A stretch of DNA of 49,216 nucleotides from Bacillota bacterium (GTDB lineage Bacteria; Bacillota; Sulfobacillia; DUSP01; JBFMCS01). Each line of letters starts with the position of its first letter. Position 1 is the first letter of the stretch. The stretch is from positions 1-49,216 of the forward strand of contig JBFMCS010000048.1 in NCBI GenBank assembly GCA_040754315.1, given 5' to 3'. Position numbers and translations under genes: made by a program. Shown here in pieces: positions 8,633-17,594 of the stretch. Under the pieces are notes generated by a model. That model made no database searches. It had not been told where the DNA came from and saw only the letters and a list, made by a program, of their open reading frames with translations.

Positions 8633-9404
8633 TCTCTCCGGCCCCCCTCCCGTAACCGGGCTCGTTCATGGATAGGCTGAGTCTGAGTATGACCACGTCA
8701 ACACGGCGATTGCGCTGGCGGTTGGCCTCACTGTCATTGGGTGCCAGCGGCCTGTATTCCGCATATCCCGCCGCGGAGAGCCTCTCCGGACTGAACTCGT
8801 GTGCCTCCACGAAATGGCGGATAACCTCGGTGGCCCTTCTTGTGGAGAGCTCCCAGTTGGACGGGTACAGGCCCGTTTTTATCGGGAGATCATCGGTGTG
8901 GCCCTCCACCCTTATGTGATTGGGTATGTCCCGGATAATCGTGGACAAGCGACCCAGAATTAGCCGGGCCTCGGGCTTCAGGTCAGCCTTGCCCAGGTCA
9001 AAGAGGACAGTGTCGGCGAAACGCAGCACCAAGCCTCTTCCCTCCCTGTTCAGATCGATCAGGGTCTCAATGCGTTCCTCCGAGATGTAGGCCCTGAGCC
9101 TTCTCTCAATCTCCAGGAGCTGCCTGAGGTCCTCGGTCAGGAGATCATCATTCCAGAAGCTGTCCGTCACGTCATTATCCTGGGACTGGGGCCCCAGGGG
9201 AATCTCCTCCACTGATAGCGGCAGGCCAAATGCATTCTGGAGGGAGACAATGGCCGCCTCGAACTTCTTTGACTCGACTGTGGATAGGGCGAAGAGGAAT
9301 ACGAAGAACGTCAATAAAAGGGTGACCATATCCCCGTAGGTGGTCATCCAAGCAGGCGAGCCCTGGGGGCCCTGCTCGGCCTGGTACCGGCCCCTCCTAG
9401 ACAT
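8616..9404 (-). CDS. motB: Flagellar stator protein MotB
   Basis: 262 residues. N-terminal membrane helix with the proton-carrying Asp in the motif [20 protein letters not shown] (Asp25). A linker is followed by an OmpA-type peptidoglycan-binding domain (about residues 130-245) with [10 protein letters not shown] and [16 protein letters not shown], and the [12 protein letters not shown] ending. It anchors the MotAB stator to the cell wall. The Asp plus surrounding sequence suggests a proton-type rather than sodium-type stator, but this is inference. It overlaps motA by eight bases. Confidence 0.97.
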   Translation of the reverse strand: MSRRGRYQAEQGPQGSPAWMTTYGDMVTLLLTFFVFLFALSTVESKKFEAAIVSLQNAFGLPLSVEEIPLGPQSQDNDVTDSFWNDDLLTEDLRQLLEIERRLRAYISEERIETLIDLNREGRGLVLRFADTVLFDLGKADLKPEARLILGRLSTIIRDIPNHIRVEGHTDDLPIKTGLYPSNWELSTRRATEVIRHFVEAHEFSPERLSAAGYAEYRPLAPNDSEANRQRNRRVDVVILRLSLSMNEPGYGRGAGESEKRE

Positions 9405-10206
9405 TAGCCTCCGCTCCTTCCACTCCCTCAGCCCTGGGCTTCTCCCGGACCACCCGGTCCCTCTGTGTGGGCGAGAGGAAGGCCTTCAATTTCTGCTCTA
9501 CGATGCGAGGGTTGTCCCCAGCCTGTATGGAGAGGATGCCCTCTATTGTGAGTTCCTTCTGGAAGACCTCCTCGGACGTTTTCACCTTGAGTTTCCCGGC
9601 GATGGGGATGAAGATGAGATTGGCAGCCAGGGCCCCGTAGAAGGTGGTAATCAACGCTGTAGCCATCCCGGGGCCCACAGAGTCCGGGTCCTGCAGGTTC
9701 CGGAGCATCTGGATAAGGCCAATCAGGGTACCGATCATCCCGAAGGCAGGCGCCAGGGCGCCCATGGTCTCGAAAAGGGATTGTCCCCTCTTGTGGCGAT
9801 CCTCCACAAAGGAGAGCTCCGTCTCCAGGATTCCCCGGACAAGCTCCGAATCCGTGCCGTCCACCAGGAGCTCAATCCCTCTTTTCAGAAATGGATCACG
9901 CATCTCCTCAGCGTCGTCTTCCAGAGCCAGCAGGCCCTCTCTCCGCGCCTTCTGGGCGAGGTTGACCATGTCGGCTATGAGGTCCTCGGGTTTCCTCCCC
10001 TTGCCCATGAAGGCGTTCTTGAGTACCCTGAGAACCCCGATCGCCTGCCCAAGGGGATAGTTGATAAGCGTAGCCGCAAATGTGCCTCCCATGGTAATGA
10101 GCAGGGACGGCAGGTGAAAGAATATCGTGACCGACCCTCCCATGATGAGCGCCCAGAACAGGAGCCCTAGTCCAGATACGATCCCCAGGATGGTCGCAAG
10201 GTCCAT
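9397..10206 (-). CDS. motA: Flagellar stator protein MotA
   Basis: About 269 residues, four membrane segments, with family segments SLLITMGGTFAATLINYPLG and APAFGMIGTLIGLIQML; the cytoplasmic loop between helices 2 and 3 contacts FliG. Start at ATG 10206, which overlaps the flbD stop as TGATG, so translation is likely coupled; the upstream in-frame ATG at 10236 lies within flbD. Stator genes placed inside the flagellar operon between flbD and the switch genes are found in several Clostridia. Confidence 0.96.
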   Translation of the reverse strand: MDLATILGIVSGLGLLFWALIMGGSVTIFFHLPSLLITMGGTFAATLINYPLGQAIGVLRVLKNAFMGKGRKPEDLIADMVNLAQKARREGLLALEDDAEEMRDPFLKRGIELLVDGTDSELVRGILETELSFVEDRHKRGQSLFETMGALAPAFGMIGTLIGLIQMLRNLQDPDSVGPGMATALITTFYGALAANLIFIPIAGKLKVKTSEEVFQKELTIEGILSIQAGDNPRIVEQKLKAFLSPTQRDRVVREKPRAEGVEGAEANV

Positions 10207-10439
10207 CAGGTGCATCCTCCCTCGGTCTGGAGGCACTTCCTGGGCCTTAGCCGCATGGGCTGCCTTACCTTACGCTGGTATTCCATGGCCCTCCACACTA
10301 CCTCTTCCGGGGTTTCCCGTACTATGATCCGCCGGCCGTTGGTGAGCCCCACGATGGTGTCGGGCGTGGCCTCAACGCTCTCAAGGAGCTCAGCGTTAAT
10401 CCATACCTCCTGGCCGTTCATCTTGGCAAGCCTAATCAT
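10206..10439 (-). CDS. flbD: Flagellar protein FlbD
   Basis: 77 residues. FlbD (FlbD/SwrD family) is a small conserved protein of Firmicutes and spirochaete flagellar operons; in Bacillus the homologue SwrD raises motor torque. Sequence pattern MIRLAKMNGQEVWINAELLE and LTNGRRIIVRETPEEVV matches the family. Start at ATG 10439, preceded by GGAGGTG at a normal distance; an earlier GTG lies inside that ribosome binding site. Its location between flgE and motA is canonical. Confidence 0.93.
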   Translation of the reverse strand: MIRLAKMNGQEVWINAELLESVEATPDTIVGLTNGRRIIVRETPEEVVWRAMEYQRKVRQPMRLRPRKCLQTEGGCT

Positions 10440-10459
10440 GAATCTCACCTCCGGTGTGT

Positions 10460-11671
10460 TTACCGTTTGAGATTCACCAGTTCTTGGAGCATTTCATCTG
10501 TGGCGCCGATGATCCTGGAGTTTGCCTGGAACCCCCTCTGGGTGAGGATCATGTTGGTGAATTCCAGCGAGAGGTCCACGTTGGACATCTCCAGCGAGTT
10601 CGGGGCCACCATGCCTCGTCCCCCGGTGCCGGGAATGCCTATCTGCCTCAGACCGGAGTTGTTGGATTCTGCGAAGTTGTTCTCACCTGACCTTATCAGG
10701 CCCCCGGGGTTGGTGAAGTTTGCCAGCGCCACCTGGGCCAGCTTCCGGTTGAGGCCGTTTGAGTAGACCCCGGTGATCACGCCGGTGGCATCAACGGTGA
10801 AGGTCTGGAGGGAACCCATCTGGTGACCGTTCCTCTCAGACGCCGCTACGGTGGTCTCAGCAAAGTACTGGGTCACCTTCCCGAAGTTCACCGTTATTGA
10901 CACTGGGTTGGCTCCCGTCGGGGTGAAGGCAACGGTTCCGGTTCCACCCGTTCCCAACTGACCGTTGGAGCCAAACCCCAGAGTCCCGCTGCCAGCAGCG
11001 ACTCCCTGTACCCTCGCATCCCAGGACCAGCTGTTTACGCCCGTCTTGCGGAAGGTGACAACTACGCTGTGGGTTGTACCGAGGGAGTCGAAGACGTCCA
11101 CAGTCTTCACGAAGGAGTCCCCCACATTAGATGAGGAACCCAGGTTCTGGCCAAAGGCCATAGCGTCGGTGGCGCGGGCGCCCACGGTCACCCCTGCCGG
11201 GATCTGGATGGAAGTCAACGTGCCCTCATCCTTGGCGGTGAACTCACCATCCACAGCCATCCAGCCCTGGAGCCGCATTCCCCCGCCGCCTGTTAGGTAA
11301 CCAGAGGCATCCAAGTGGAAGTTGCCCGCCCGGGTGTAAACCAGGCGGCCCGCGCCGCTGAGGAGGAAGAACCCTCCACCCTCTATGGCGAGGTCCGTGA
11401 GACCCCCAGTCATCTGAGGGCTGCCCTGGGTGTGAATGACGTCGATGCTGGACAGGGTCATACCAAGCCCAACCTGCTGGGGATTGGTGCCTCCCCTCTC
11501 ACCGCTAGGGGAGGAGGAACCCCTTAAGGTCTGGCTGAAGGCCTCCTGGAAGTCGGCCCTGGACGCCTTGTACGCTACAGTGTTCACGTTAGCTATGTTG
11601 TTGCCAATGACATCCATCCGGACCTGGTGGTTCCTGAGGCCGGTCACTCCAGCGAACATTGAGCGCATCAT
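10460..11671 (-). CDS. flgE: Flagellar hook protein FlgE
   Basis: About 403 residues. N-terminal rod/hook motif MRSMFAGVTGLRNHQVRMDV followed by IGNNIANVNTVAYK; C-terminal helix SNVDLSLEFTNMILTQRGFQ and the family ending with NSRIIGATDEMLQELVNLKR. The middle (about 100-330) is the variable hook domain, rich in Gly, Thr and Ser. Start at 11671 (tandem ATG ATG) behind AAAAGGGGG; the upstream frame to 11722 is outside the conserved protein. Monomers polymerise into the hook, with length set by FliK. The first convincing hook gene in the operon; flgK and flgL are not in the window. Confidence 0.97.
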   Translation of the reverse strand: MMRSMFAGVTGLRNHQVRMDVIGNNIANVNTVAYKASRADFQEAFSQTLRGSSSPSGERGGTNPQQVGLGMTLSSIDVIHTQGSPQMTGGLTDLAIEGGGFFLLSGAGRLVYTRAGNFHLDASGYLTGGGGMRLQGWMAVDGEFTAKDEGTLTSIQIPAGVTVGARATDAMAFGQNLGSSSNVGDSFVKTVDVFDSLGTTHSVVVTFRKTGVNSWSWDARVQGVAAGSGTLGFGSNGQLGTGGTGTVAFTPTGANPVSITVNFGKVTQYFAETTVAASERNGHQMGSLQTFTVDATGVITGVYSNGLNRKLAQVALANFTNPGGLIRSGENNFAESNNSGLRQIGIPGTGGRGMVAPNSLEMSNVDLSLEFTNMILTQRGFQANSRIIGATDEMLQELVNLKR

Positions 11672-11756
11672 CTTGAAACTACCCCCTTTTAGTAGTGGTC
11701 TGGGCCGCTTCAGCCGATCCACGGCCCGGGGGCGCCCCCTTTGGGGGGACCCGCCC

Positions 11757-12116
11757 CTAGAGGATCACCGTGCTGTCTATCTGGGTAAACACGCTCTCCT
11801 TGAGCCTCTCCGCGTCAATGGCAGTCACCACGGTGCGGGATGGGACGTTTACGATGTACGCCATGTCCCGTGACAGGATCAGGGAGGACCGGCACCCCTT
11901 GGCTGACGCCCTGTCCATGGCCTCGCCCAGCTTCAGGATTTCCTGGCTCTCCGGGAGCCTGGCACTGACCATCAGCCTCTGGGTTGCATGCTTGCTGAAG
12001 CGCACCCTCTCTGAATCCATGGCTTTGCGAAAATCCGCCTGGAAGTCCCCTGGGGTCCCCTGGTGCCGGGCACCGCTGGGACTGGCAGGCCTCGTTCCGT
12101 CAACCCGCTGGATCAT
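11757..12116 (-). CDS. Flagellar operon protein of the TIGR02530 family
   Basis: 119 residues. Matches a small family found between flgD and flgE in Firmicutes (YlzI-type in Bacillus). Family-like core: FSKHATQRLMVSARLPESQE, ASAKGCRSSLILSRDMAYIV and NVPSRTVVTAID. The function is unknown; a hook-assembly link is suggested only by its fixed position. It overlaps flgD by four bases, and 85 bases separate it from flgE, enough for the leader of that gene. Confidence 0.88.
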   Translation of the reverse strand: MIQRVDGTRPASPSGARHQGTPGDFQADFRKAMDSERVRFSKHATQRLMVSARLPESQEILKLGEAMDRASAKGCRSSLILSRDMAYIVNVPSRTVVTAIDAERLKESVFTQIDSTVIL

Positions 12117-12610
12117 GGGAGACTGCCTCCCTTAGCCTGGTTTACTATCCCGTAGACCTCCAGCACATCAGGGAGAGCCACCTCTCCTAGGGCTGTCTCC
12201 AGCACCGGGCCGCTTTCCTTAAGGCGAACCGCCAGCACTGTGGTAACCTCCGTACCGGACTTCACCTGGACCTTTACCGTTCTCCCCACCAGATCCAGCG
12301 CGTGTCGCATGTTACCGATGCCTCCCAGGTACGCCAGGCTCTTCAGGATCCCGGTGTTGAGCACCCCCAGGTCTTGCAGGCACTCCGTTATGCCGGCTAG
12401 GGCCTCGTTCTGGGCTTTAGCCTCATTTAACAGTGCGAACTGGGTCATCTGCCCCATGAACTCGTTGTTGTCCAGGGGTTTCATGGGGTCCTGGTGCTTC
12501 ATCTGTGTCACCAGGAGATTGATGAAGTCTATCTCGCTAATCTGGACCCTTGCCCGCGGCGAACTCGCGTTGGCCCAGGGCTGCGATGTAGCGTCGCCTA
12601 CTGTAACCAC
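12113..12610 (-). CDS. flgD: Flagellar hook capping protein FlgD
   Basis: About 165 residues, a short FlgD. The conserved N-terminal motif is FINLLVTQMKHQDPMKPLDN followed by NEFMGQMTQFALLNE, which defines the family. The C-terminal half is a small beta domain with weak conservation. The start is unsettled: AGGAGG directly abuts the ATG at 12619, too close, so the GTG at 12610 with normal spacing is preferred. The longer frame to 12673 would overlap fliK. FlgD caps the growing hook and is later discarded. Confidence 0.93.
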   Translation of the reverse strand: MVTVGDATSQPWANASSPRARVQISEIDFINLLVTQMKHQDPMKPLDNNEFMGQMTQFALLNEAKAQNEALAGITECLQDLGVLNTGILKSLAYLGGIGNMRHALDLVGRTVKVQVKSGTEVTTVLAVRLKESGPVLETALGEVALPDVLEVYGIVNQAKGGSLP

Positions 12611-12627
12611 TTGTTCCATCCTCCTTT

Positions 12628-14100
12628 CTAGGCAAGGTAGTTCAGGGAACAGGGTGAAGCCTCTAGATCCCACGGCACCTCCCAGGTCTTGACGGGGAAT
12701 ACCCGCCTGCCCAGGGCCTTTTCACGGTGGTCTCCCCGGGGATCCTGGCCTCCTTGGCCCATGTCCACGATGACACTCCCCAGTCTCACGCCGCTTGCCT
12801 CCAGGCTCTGCCTGAGGTCGGCTATGTGGTACTCGACCAGGGACTTGGCGGCCACGGAGCCAACCTCAAACCTTGCCGTCACCCCGTCTTCTGTCCCGGT
12901 TATCCTCACACTCAGCTTGCCAAGGTGTGGAGGTTTGAGGTCCATTTCCAGGTGATGCCTCTCGCCGGTCCTCACAAGGCGGAACCTCTCCACCATCTGC
13001 TGCATCGCCTCGGGGACCTCCTGAAAGGGCTTTTTCTCCGGGGAAGCCTGCCCGCGCGACTGATCCGTCTCCGGCAGAGCAACCTCCTCTACCTTGCCAG
13101 GCCTGGTCCCTATCTCCCCAGCCTGGACTGGCCCCTCCGCCAGTTCCGGCCGGGGCATGCTGGCCGGCATCTGGACATGAGCCCTGCTAGGCCATGGCTC
13201 TCCGGCCGGGTCACTTACCCCTCGCCTTGCCACGTGGTTGCCTTCCCCTTCCTGCAGGACGTTATCCCTACCGGGGGCTACCGGGGCCCGGCCAGGCTCG
13301 TCCGGCTCCTCCTGCGTGTCCAGGGCGCCCGGGACTGTCTCCTTCGCGGGGGCTGGCCCCTGGGGGCCCCCGGGCACCTCACTGCCCTGGAGTGGGGATG
13401 TTTCCCCCGGGATCTCGCCGCGCACCACCAGTGGGGATGCGCCCACGGGGGATGGCCGAACCGGGCCACCAGGGACCGGCCGGGTGTCCCTGGCTTGAGC
13501 CTTGAGGACCACTCCATCCAGAGCCTCCCCGGGCCCTGGCACGCGCCCGGAGGCCTGGTATGCAGCGTCCTCCGGTTCCAGGGAGATGGTCACAGGGAAA
13601 TACCCGCTCTCTTGGCTGGCTTGAGGTGCCCCTTGCCTTAAGCCAGGTATTCCCGGCGTTGCAGGACCCATCTCACCCGGTGCCGCCGGTTCAGGGGGTT
13701 CTAAGCCCTCCGTGGCCTTGGCCTGGTCACCCCCTTTACCGGCAGCCTCGGGGGCCAGGACCTCTTCCTTGACTGCAGTGCCGCCCAGGTGTGGGATGCC
13801 CTCTGTCTCCAGGCTACCGGCCCCGCCCGCCGGGATGCCCTGCATGGGGCCCAACGCCCAGCCTGCCCACGGTGCCCCTGCCGATGGGCTCGACCCGCCA
13901 GGCGCGCGGACCCCTGGAAGCCCTGGCTCAAGGGGGACGCCCAGAGCCTCGCCCTGGGGCTCGGCCATACTGGGCCACAGCAGATCCCCGAGCACAGGGT
14001 GAAACAGGTTTCCCAAGATGGCCTCTGCCGCGACATCGTCCCTGCCCGCTTTGGGAGGCTGGGGCTGAGGCACCATGGAGATACTTACGCCCATATCCAT
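12628..14100 (-). CDS. fliK: Flagellar hook-length control protein FliK
   Basis: About 490 residues. The first 360 or so are low complexity, rich in Pro, Gly, Ala and Glu, as expected for the secreted ruler part. The C-terminal Flg_hook domain (about residues 370-470) shows HHLEMDLKPPHLGKLSVRIT and a YHIADLRQSLEASGVRLGS segment. FliK measures hook length and triggers the FlhB specificity switch. Start at ATG 14100 with AGGAGG upstream; an earlier in-frame codon at 14178 lies in fliJ. Opposite-strand ORFs across this gene are GC-driven shadows. Confidence 0.93.
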   Translation of the reverse strand: MDMGVSISMVPQPQPPKAGRDDVAAEAILGNLFHPVLGDLLWPSMAEPQGEALGVPLEPGLPGVRAPGGSSPSAGAPWAGWALGPMQGIPAGGAGSLETEGIPHLGGTAVKEEVLAPEAAGKGGDQAKATEGLEPPEPAAPGEMGPATPGIPGLRQGAPQASQESGYFPVTISLEPEDAAYQASGRVPGPGEALDGVVLKAQARDTRPVPGGPVRPSPVGASPLVVRGEIPGETSPLQGSEVPGGPQGPAPAKETVPGALDTQEEPDEPGRAPVAPGRDNVLQEGEGNHVARRGVSDPAGEPWPSRAHVQMPASMPRPELAEGPVQAGEIGTRPGKVEEVALPETDQSRGQASPEKKPFQEVPEAMQQMVERFRLVRTGERHHLEMDLKPPHLGKLSVRITGTEDGVTARFEVGSVAAKSLVEYHIADLRQSLEASGVRLGSVIVDMGQGGQDPRGDHREKALGRRVFPVKTWEVPWDLEASPCSLNYLA

Positions 14101-14140
14101 TTGCGTCACCTCCTTTCCCGTAGTCTCCCGTGAACCATCA

Positions 14141-14581
14141 TCAACTGTCGCCGGTGTGACGCTGGGAGGCCATCTCATCTATGGCCTGCTGGTCCTCCCT
14201 GAGCCCCTCCTTCACGTGCTCCGCGAGCCTAGACTCCCTGAGGTGTTCCAGGACCATGCGGTCGCGCCGGCGCCTCATCAATTCCTCCCTCTGCATCACC
14301 TCCCTTTCCTCGGCTATAGCCACCTCTTGAACCCTGATCCGTATGGCGCCTCTGAGGTAGCCTAGACGGCTTGACCACACCATGAGGTCTCTGGCCTGCA
14401 CCATCCCGTCAAGGCTCATGGCCTCCTGGGACTCCCTTAGGAAGTCCTCCCTGGACCGCTCCAAATGCTCCTTAGATGCCGCTGTTGCCCTCAGGGCCTC
14501 CCCAAGGGAGACCTCAGAGAGCCTCTCCCGGTCACGGCTCAGATTCAGCACCCTCTCCAGACGGAACAAGAAGCGCCTCAC
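14141..14581 (-). CDS. fliJ: Flagellar export chaperone/stalk protein FliJ
   Basis: 146 residues, almost wholly alpha-helical with charged coiled-coil heptads (RFLFRLERVLNLSRDRERLS at the start, then long Arg/Glu-rich helices). FliJ is the stalk that sits in the FliI hexamer and links it to FlhA. Conservation is low in the family, so the call rests on length, coiled-coil content, the RFLFRLERVL start and its position between fliI and fliK. The start overlaps the fliI stop by four bases. Confidence 0.88.
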   Translation of the reverse strand: MRRFLFRLERVLNLSRDRERLSEVSLGEALRATAASKEHLERSREDFLRESQEAMSLDGMVQARDLMVWSSRLGYLRGAIRIRVQEVAIAEEREVMQREELMRRRRDRMVLEHLRESRLAEHVKEGLREDQQAIDEMASQRHTGDS

Positions 14582-15921
14582 GGGGTACTGCCCTCCCAGT
14601 CTGGCCCCACCAGGGATACCATCTGTCCCACGCTGTCATCGAAGGGGGCCTTCTCCGTGACGCCCTGGCGCAGGAAGGCCCTGACCCTTCCAATGCGCTC
14701 CACGGCAAAGTCAATCTCCGGGTTTGAGCCCTTCACGTAGGCGCCTATGCTGATGAGGTCCTCCGCGTCCTGGTAGGTGGCGACGGTCCTCTTGACCAGT
14801 GCCGCCGCCTCCAGGTGCTCCTCACTGACCACATCCATCATCACCCTGCTCACGCTCCCTAGGACATCGATGGCAGGGTAGTGGCTCCGCATTGCCAGCT
14901 TGCGGGAGAGCACCAGGTGACCGTCGAGTGTGGCTCTCACCGTATCGGACACCGGCTCGTTCAGGTCGTCCCCCTCGGCCAGGACTGTGTAGAAGCCGGT
15001 GATGCTCCCGGCGGTGTCCGAGCCAGCCCTCTCCAGAAGCCTGGGAATGATGGCGAACACCGAGGGCGTGTAGCCGCGGGTGGCAGGGGGCTCCCCCACA
15101 GCCAGCCCTACCTCCCTCTGGGCCATGGCAAAACGCGTGAGGGAGTCCATCATGAGCAGCACATCCATGCCCTTGTCCCTGAAGTACTCGGCAATGGTGG
15201 TTGCCACGAAGGCCGCCTTGATCCTGATCAAGGGGGCCTGGTCCGACGTGGCCACAACAACCACCGAACGCTTGAGACCTTCATCCCCCAGGTCCTTCTC
15301 TATGAAGTCCTTGACCTCCCGGCCCCGTTCGCCTACCAGCCCGATGACATTGATGTCAGCCTCAGTGTTCCTGGCGATCATGCCCAGGAGGGTGCTCTTG
15401 CCCACTCCGCTCCCGGCCAGGATGGCCACACGCTGCCCCCTTCCCGAGGTAAGCAGGCCGTCAATGGCCCTGATCCCTGTGGCCAGCCGCTTGGTCACCC
15501 GCTGCCTGCTTAGCGGCAGGGGCGGGGAGTTATAGGTGGGGTAGGACGCCTCAGCAGTGAAGGCACCCCGGCCGTCGATGGGTCTCCCCAGCCCGTCAAG
15601 GACGCGGCCAAGAAGCCCCCTTCCCACCCTGACCTCCAGGGCCTTCCCCGCCGCCACCACTACACTCCCCGGCCCTATCCCGTTCATCTCACCCAGGGGC
15701 ATCAGGACGACCCTCTCCTTGCGAAAACCCACGACCTCACCCAGGGTCATGTGATCGCCAGACCTCAGGTAGCACAGGTCGCCTATGTTCACCCCAGGTC
15801 CCTCGGATTCGATGGTCAAGCCTATGACCTTGAGCACCCGCCCGCTGTAGGACAGGGGATCCAGATGGCCCAGGTGCGCCTTCCACTGGTCTATCCAATT
15901 GACAGCCGCCTCAGCCATCAT
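14578..15921 (-). CDS. fliI: Flagellar export ATPase FliI
   Basis: 447 residues. Rotary-type ATPase with Walker A GSGVGKST, the arginine and aspartate-rich Walker B region VLLMMDSLTRFAMAQREVGL, and the FliI/YscN hallmark GEPPATRGYTPSVFAIIPRL. Start is the tandem ATG at 15921/15918 behind GGAGG; the frame to 16032 reads through fliH. It energises unfolding and delivery of export substrates at the cytoplasmic face of the basal body. It overlaps fliH by 11 bases. Confidence 0.98.
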   Translation of the reverse strand: MMAEAAVNWIDQWKAHLGHLDPLSYSGRVLKVIGLTIESEGPGVNIGDLCYLRSGDHMTLGEVVGFRKERVVLMPLGEMNGIGPGSVVVAAGKALEVRVGRGLLGRVLDGLGRPIDGRGAFTAEASYPTYNSPPLPLSRQRVTKRLATGIRAIDGLLTSGRGQRVAILAGSGVGKSTLLGMIARNTEADINVIGLVGERGREVKDFIEKDLGDEGLKRSVVVVATSDQAPLIRIKAAFVATTIAEYFRDKGMDVLLMMDSLTRFAMAQREVGLAVGEPPATRGYTPSVFAIIPRLLERAGSDTAGSITGFYTVLAEGDDLNEPVSDTVRATLDGHLVLSRKLAMRSHYPAIDVLGSVSRVMMDVVSEEHLEAAALVKRTVATYQDAEDLISIGAYVKGSNPEIDFAVERIGRVRAFLRQGVTEKAPFDDSVGQMVSLVGPDWEGSTP

Positions 15922-16585
15922 GGCCCGCCTCCAGCAGGGCCTCGCGGACCATTGCGAGCTGGCTCTCCAGCGTTGCGTCGACGCGGCCCCGGTTTCCCTC
16001 CACAATGCAGCCTCCGGGCTCGACCGTGTCATCCTCCAGTATGTGGAGGGACTTGATCCCGGTCACACCCTCCAAGAGTCTCGCCTTGCCCTCGCTCACA
16101 ACCACCACATCCCTGGGGTTGACCCTCACGACGACGGCCTCTTCGGCCTTGACCTTCTCCATGGCCGCCTCGGCCATGGAAAGCAGTGCCTCAGGGCACT
16201 GGCTTACCTCCCGTCTCATGATCCTGCGGGCTATCTCCACGGCCAGGTCCAGCACCTCTGGGCGCACCTCTTGGAGAAACGCGGCCGCCTCGGCCTGGGC
16301 ACGGGCCACAATGGACTTGGCTTTCGCCTGAGCGTCCTCCAGCATGCCCTGGGCCTCAGCTATCTTAGCCTCGGCCTCGGCAATACCGTCCCGGTAGCCC
16401 GTCTGGAAACCCTCCTGGTATCCCTGGTGCAGGGCCTCATCCCTCAGGGACTCCATACCGGCTAAGGGGAGGTCCTGGACCTCTTCCACGGGCCCCGAGG
16501 CAGTTCTGGGCTTCGGGGATGGACTGTAGCCCAGCCGCCTGAGTTCGGCTATGGAGAACTGTCCTGGCTTCAGGAGCTTAGACAA
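15911..16585 (-). CDS. fliH: Flagellar export regulator FliH
   Basis: 224 residues. A long helical, Ala/Glu/Gln-rich middle part with GxxxG-like repeats (EGFQTGYRDGIAEAEAKIAE, about residues 60-90) is followed by the V-ATPase-E-like C-terminal domain with VRVNPRDVVVV and VEPGGCIVEGNRGRVDATLE, both typical. FliH binds FliI and docks it to the C-ring protein FliN. It overlaps fliG by eight bases. Confidence 0.93.
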   Translation of the reverse strand: MSKLLKPGQFSIAELRRLGYSPSPKPRTASGPVEEVQDLPLAGMESLRDEALHQGYQEGFQTGYRDGIAEAEAKIAEAQGMLEDAQAKAKSIVARAQAEAAAFLQEVRPEVLDLAVEIARRIMRREVSQCPEALLSMAEAAMEKVKAEEAVVVRVNPRDVVVVSEGKARLLEGVTGIKSLHILEDDTVEPGGCIVEGNRGRVDATLESQLAMVREALLEAGHDG

Positions 16586-17594
16586 CCATCTCGGCCTCCC
16601 CGCCCCGGCTGATGACTATCTCGCCTTCCTCATCCAGCTTCCTGATGATATTGACGATACGCTGCTGAGCCTCTTCTATGTCCTTGAGGCGAACGGGGCC
16701 CATGTACCGCATATCCTCCGTGAGGGTCTCCACGGCCCGGGAGGACATGTTCCGGAACACCTTGGCCTTCACGTTTTCCGGCACGTTCTTTAGGGCCAGC
16801 GGCAGGTCCTTGCTGAGGTCCACCTCGCGGAGAACCCGCTGTACTGCTCTGTCATCTAGGATGACGATGTCCTCGAACAGGAACATGCGCTTCTTGATCT
16901 CGCCGGCAAGCTCGGGGGCCTCCATCTCGAGGTTCTCCATGATGCTCTTCTCGGTGGACCGGTCCACCCGGTTCAGGATGTCAACAATGCACTGGACCCC
17001 GCCCACCGGCGCGTATTCCTGCTGCACCAGGGTGGAGAACTTGCGTTCCAGGATCTTTTCGATCTCCCTCACCAGGTCCGGAGATGTCCTTTCCATAAGG
17101 GCAAGCCTTCTTGCTACATCGAACTTGAGCTCGGGCTCCAGCGCCATCATGATGGCCCCCGCCTGCCCCGGGTCCAGGTATGCTAGGATAAGGGCGATGG
17201 TCTGGGGGTGCTCCCCCTGTATGAACTGGAGAACCTCCGAGGGGTTCGTCCCCCTTATGAACTGGAAGGGCCTAACCTGCAGGCTTGATGTGAGTCTCCG
17301 TATGATGTCGACCGCCCTCTGGTTCCCCAGTGCCCTCTCGAGCACGTCCTTGGCGTAGTCGATGCCACCCTGGGTAATGTAGTCCCTGGCCCTGCACATG
17401 TTCTGGAACTCCATCATGACGCTGTCACGCAGCTCGGGCTCGATCTTCCTGGCGGCAGCGATCTCCAAGGTAAGTTGCTCTATTTGCTCCTCGCTAAGGC
17501 ACCTGATGATCTTTGCGGACAGCTCAGGGCCCACCGTCACTAAGAAGACGGCTGCCTTCTGTCTTCCTGTCAACCGCCCGCGAGTCTGCATCAT
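16578..17594 (-). CDS. fliG: Flagellar motor switch protein FliG
   Basis: 338 residues. N-terminal FliF-binding domain (LTGRQKAAVFLVTVGPELSA), middle armadillo domain with EHPQTIALILAYLDPGQAGA (EHPQ motif) and C-terminal torque domain with FEDIVILDDRAVQRVLREVD, where charged residues face MotA. Start at ATG 17594, behind GGAGG and overlapping the fliF stop; the frame to 17615 extends into fliF. Length is normal. FliG is the rotor-stator interface of the switch complex. Confidence 0.98.
   Translation of the reverse strand: MMQTRGRLTGRQKAAVFLVTVGPELSAKIIRCLSEEQIEQLTLEIAAARKIEPELRDSVMMEFQNMCRARDYITQGGIDYAKDVLERALGNQRAVDIIRRLTSSLQVRPFQFIRGTNPSEVLQFIQGEHPQTIALILAYLDPGQAGAIMMALEPELKFDVARRLALMERTSPDLVREIEKILERKFSTLVQQEYAPVGGVQCIVDILNRVDRSTEKSIMENLEMEAPELAGEIKKRMFLFEDIVILDDRAVQRVLREVDLSKDLPLALKNVPENVKAKVFRNMSSRAVETLTEDMRYMGPVRLKDIEEAQQRIVNIIRKLDEEGEIVISRGGEAEMVV

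Noticed and set aside
12727-13641. 304-codon plus-strand frame across fliK
   Set aside because: Runs antisense to fliK through GC-rich low-complexity DNA; no ribosome site, no motif, and fliK on the minus strand is convincing.
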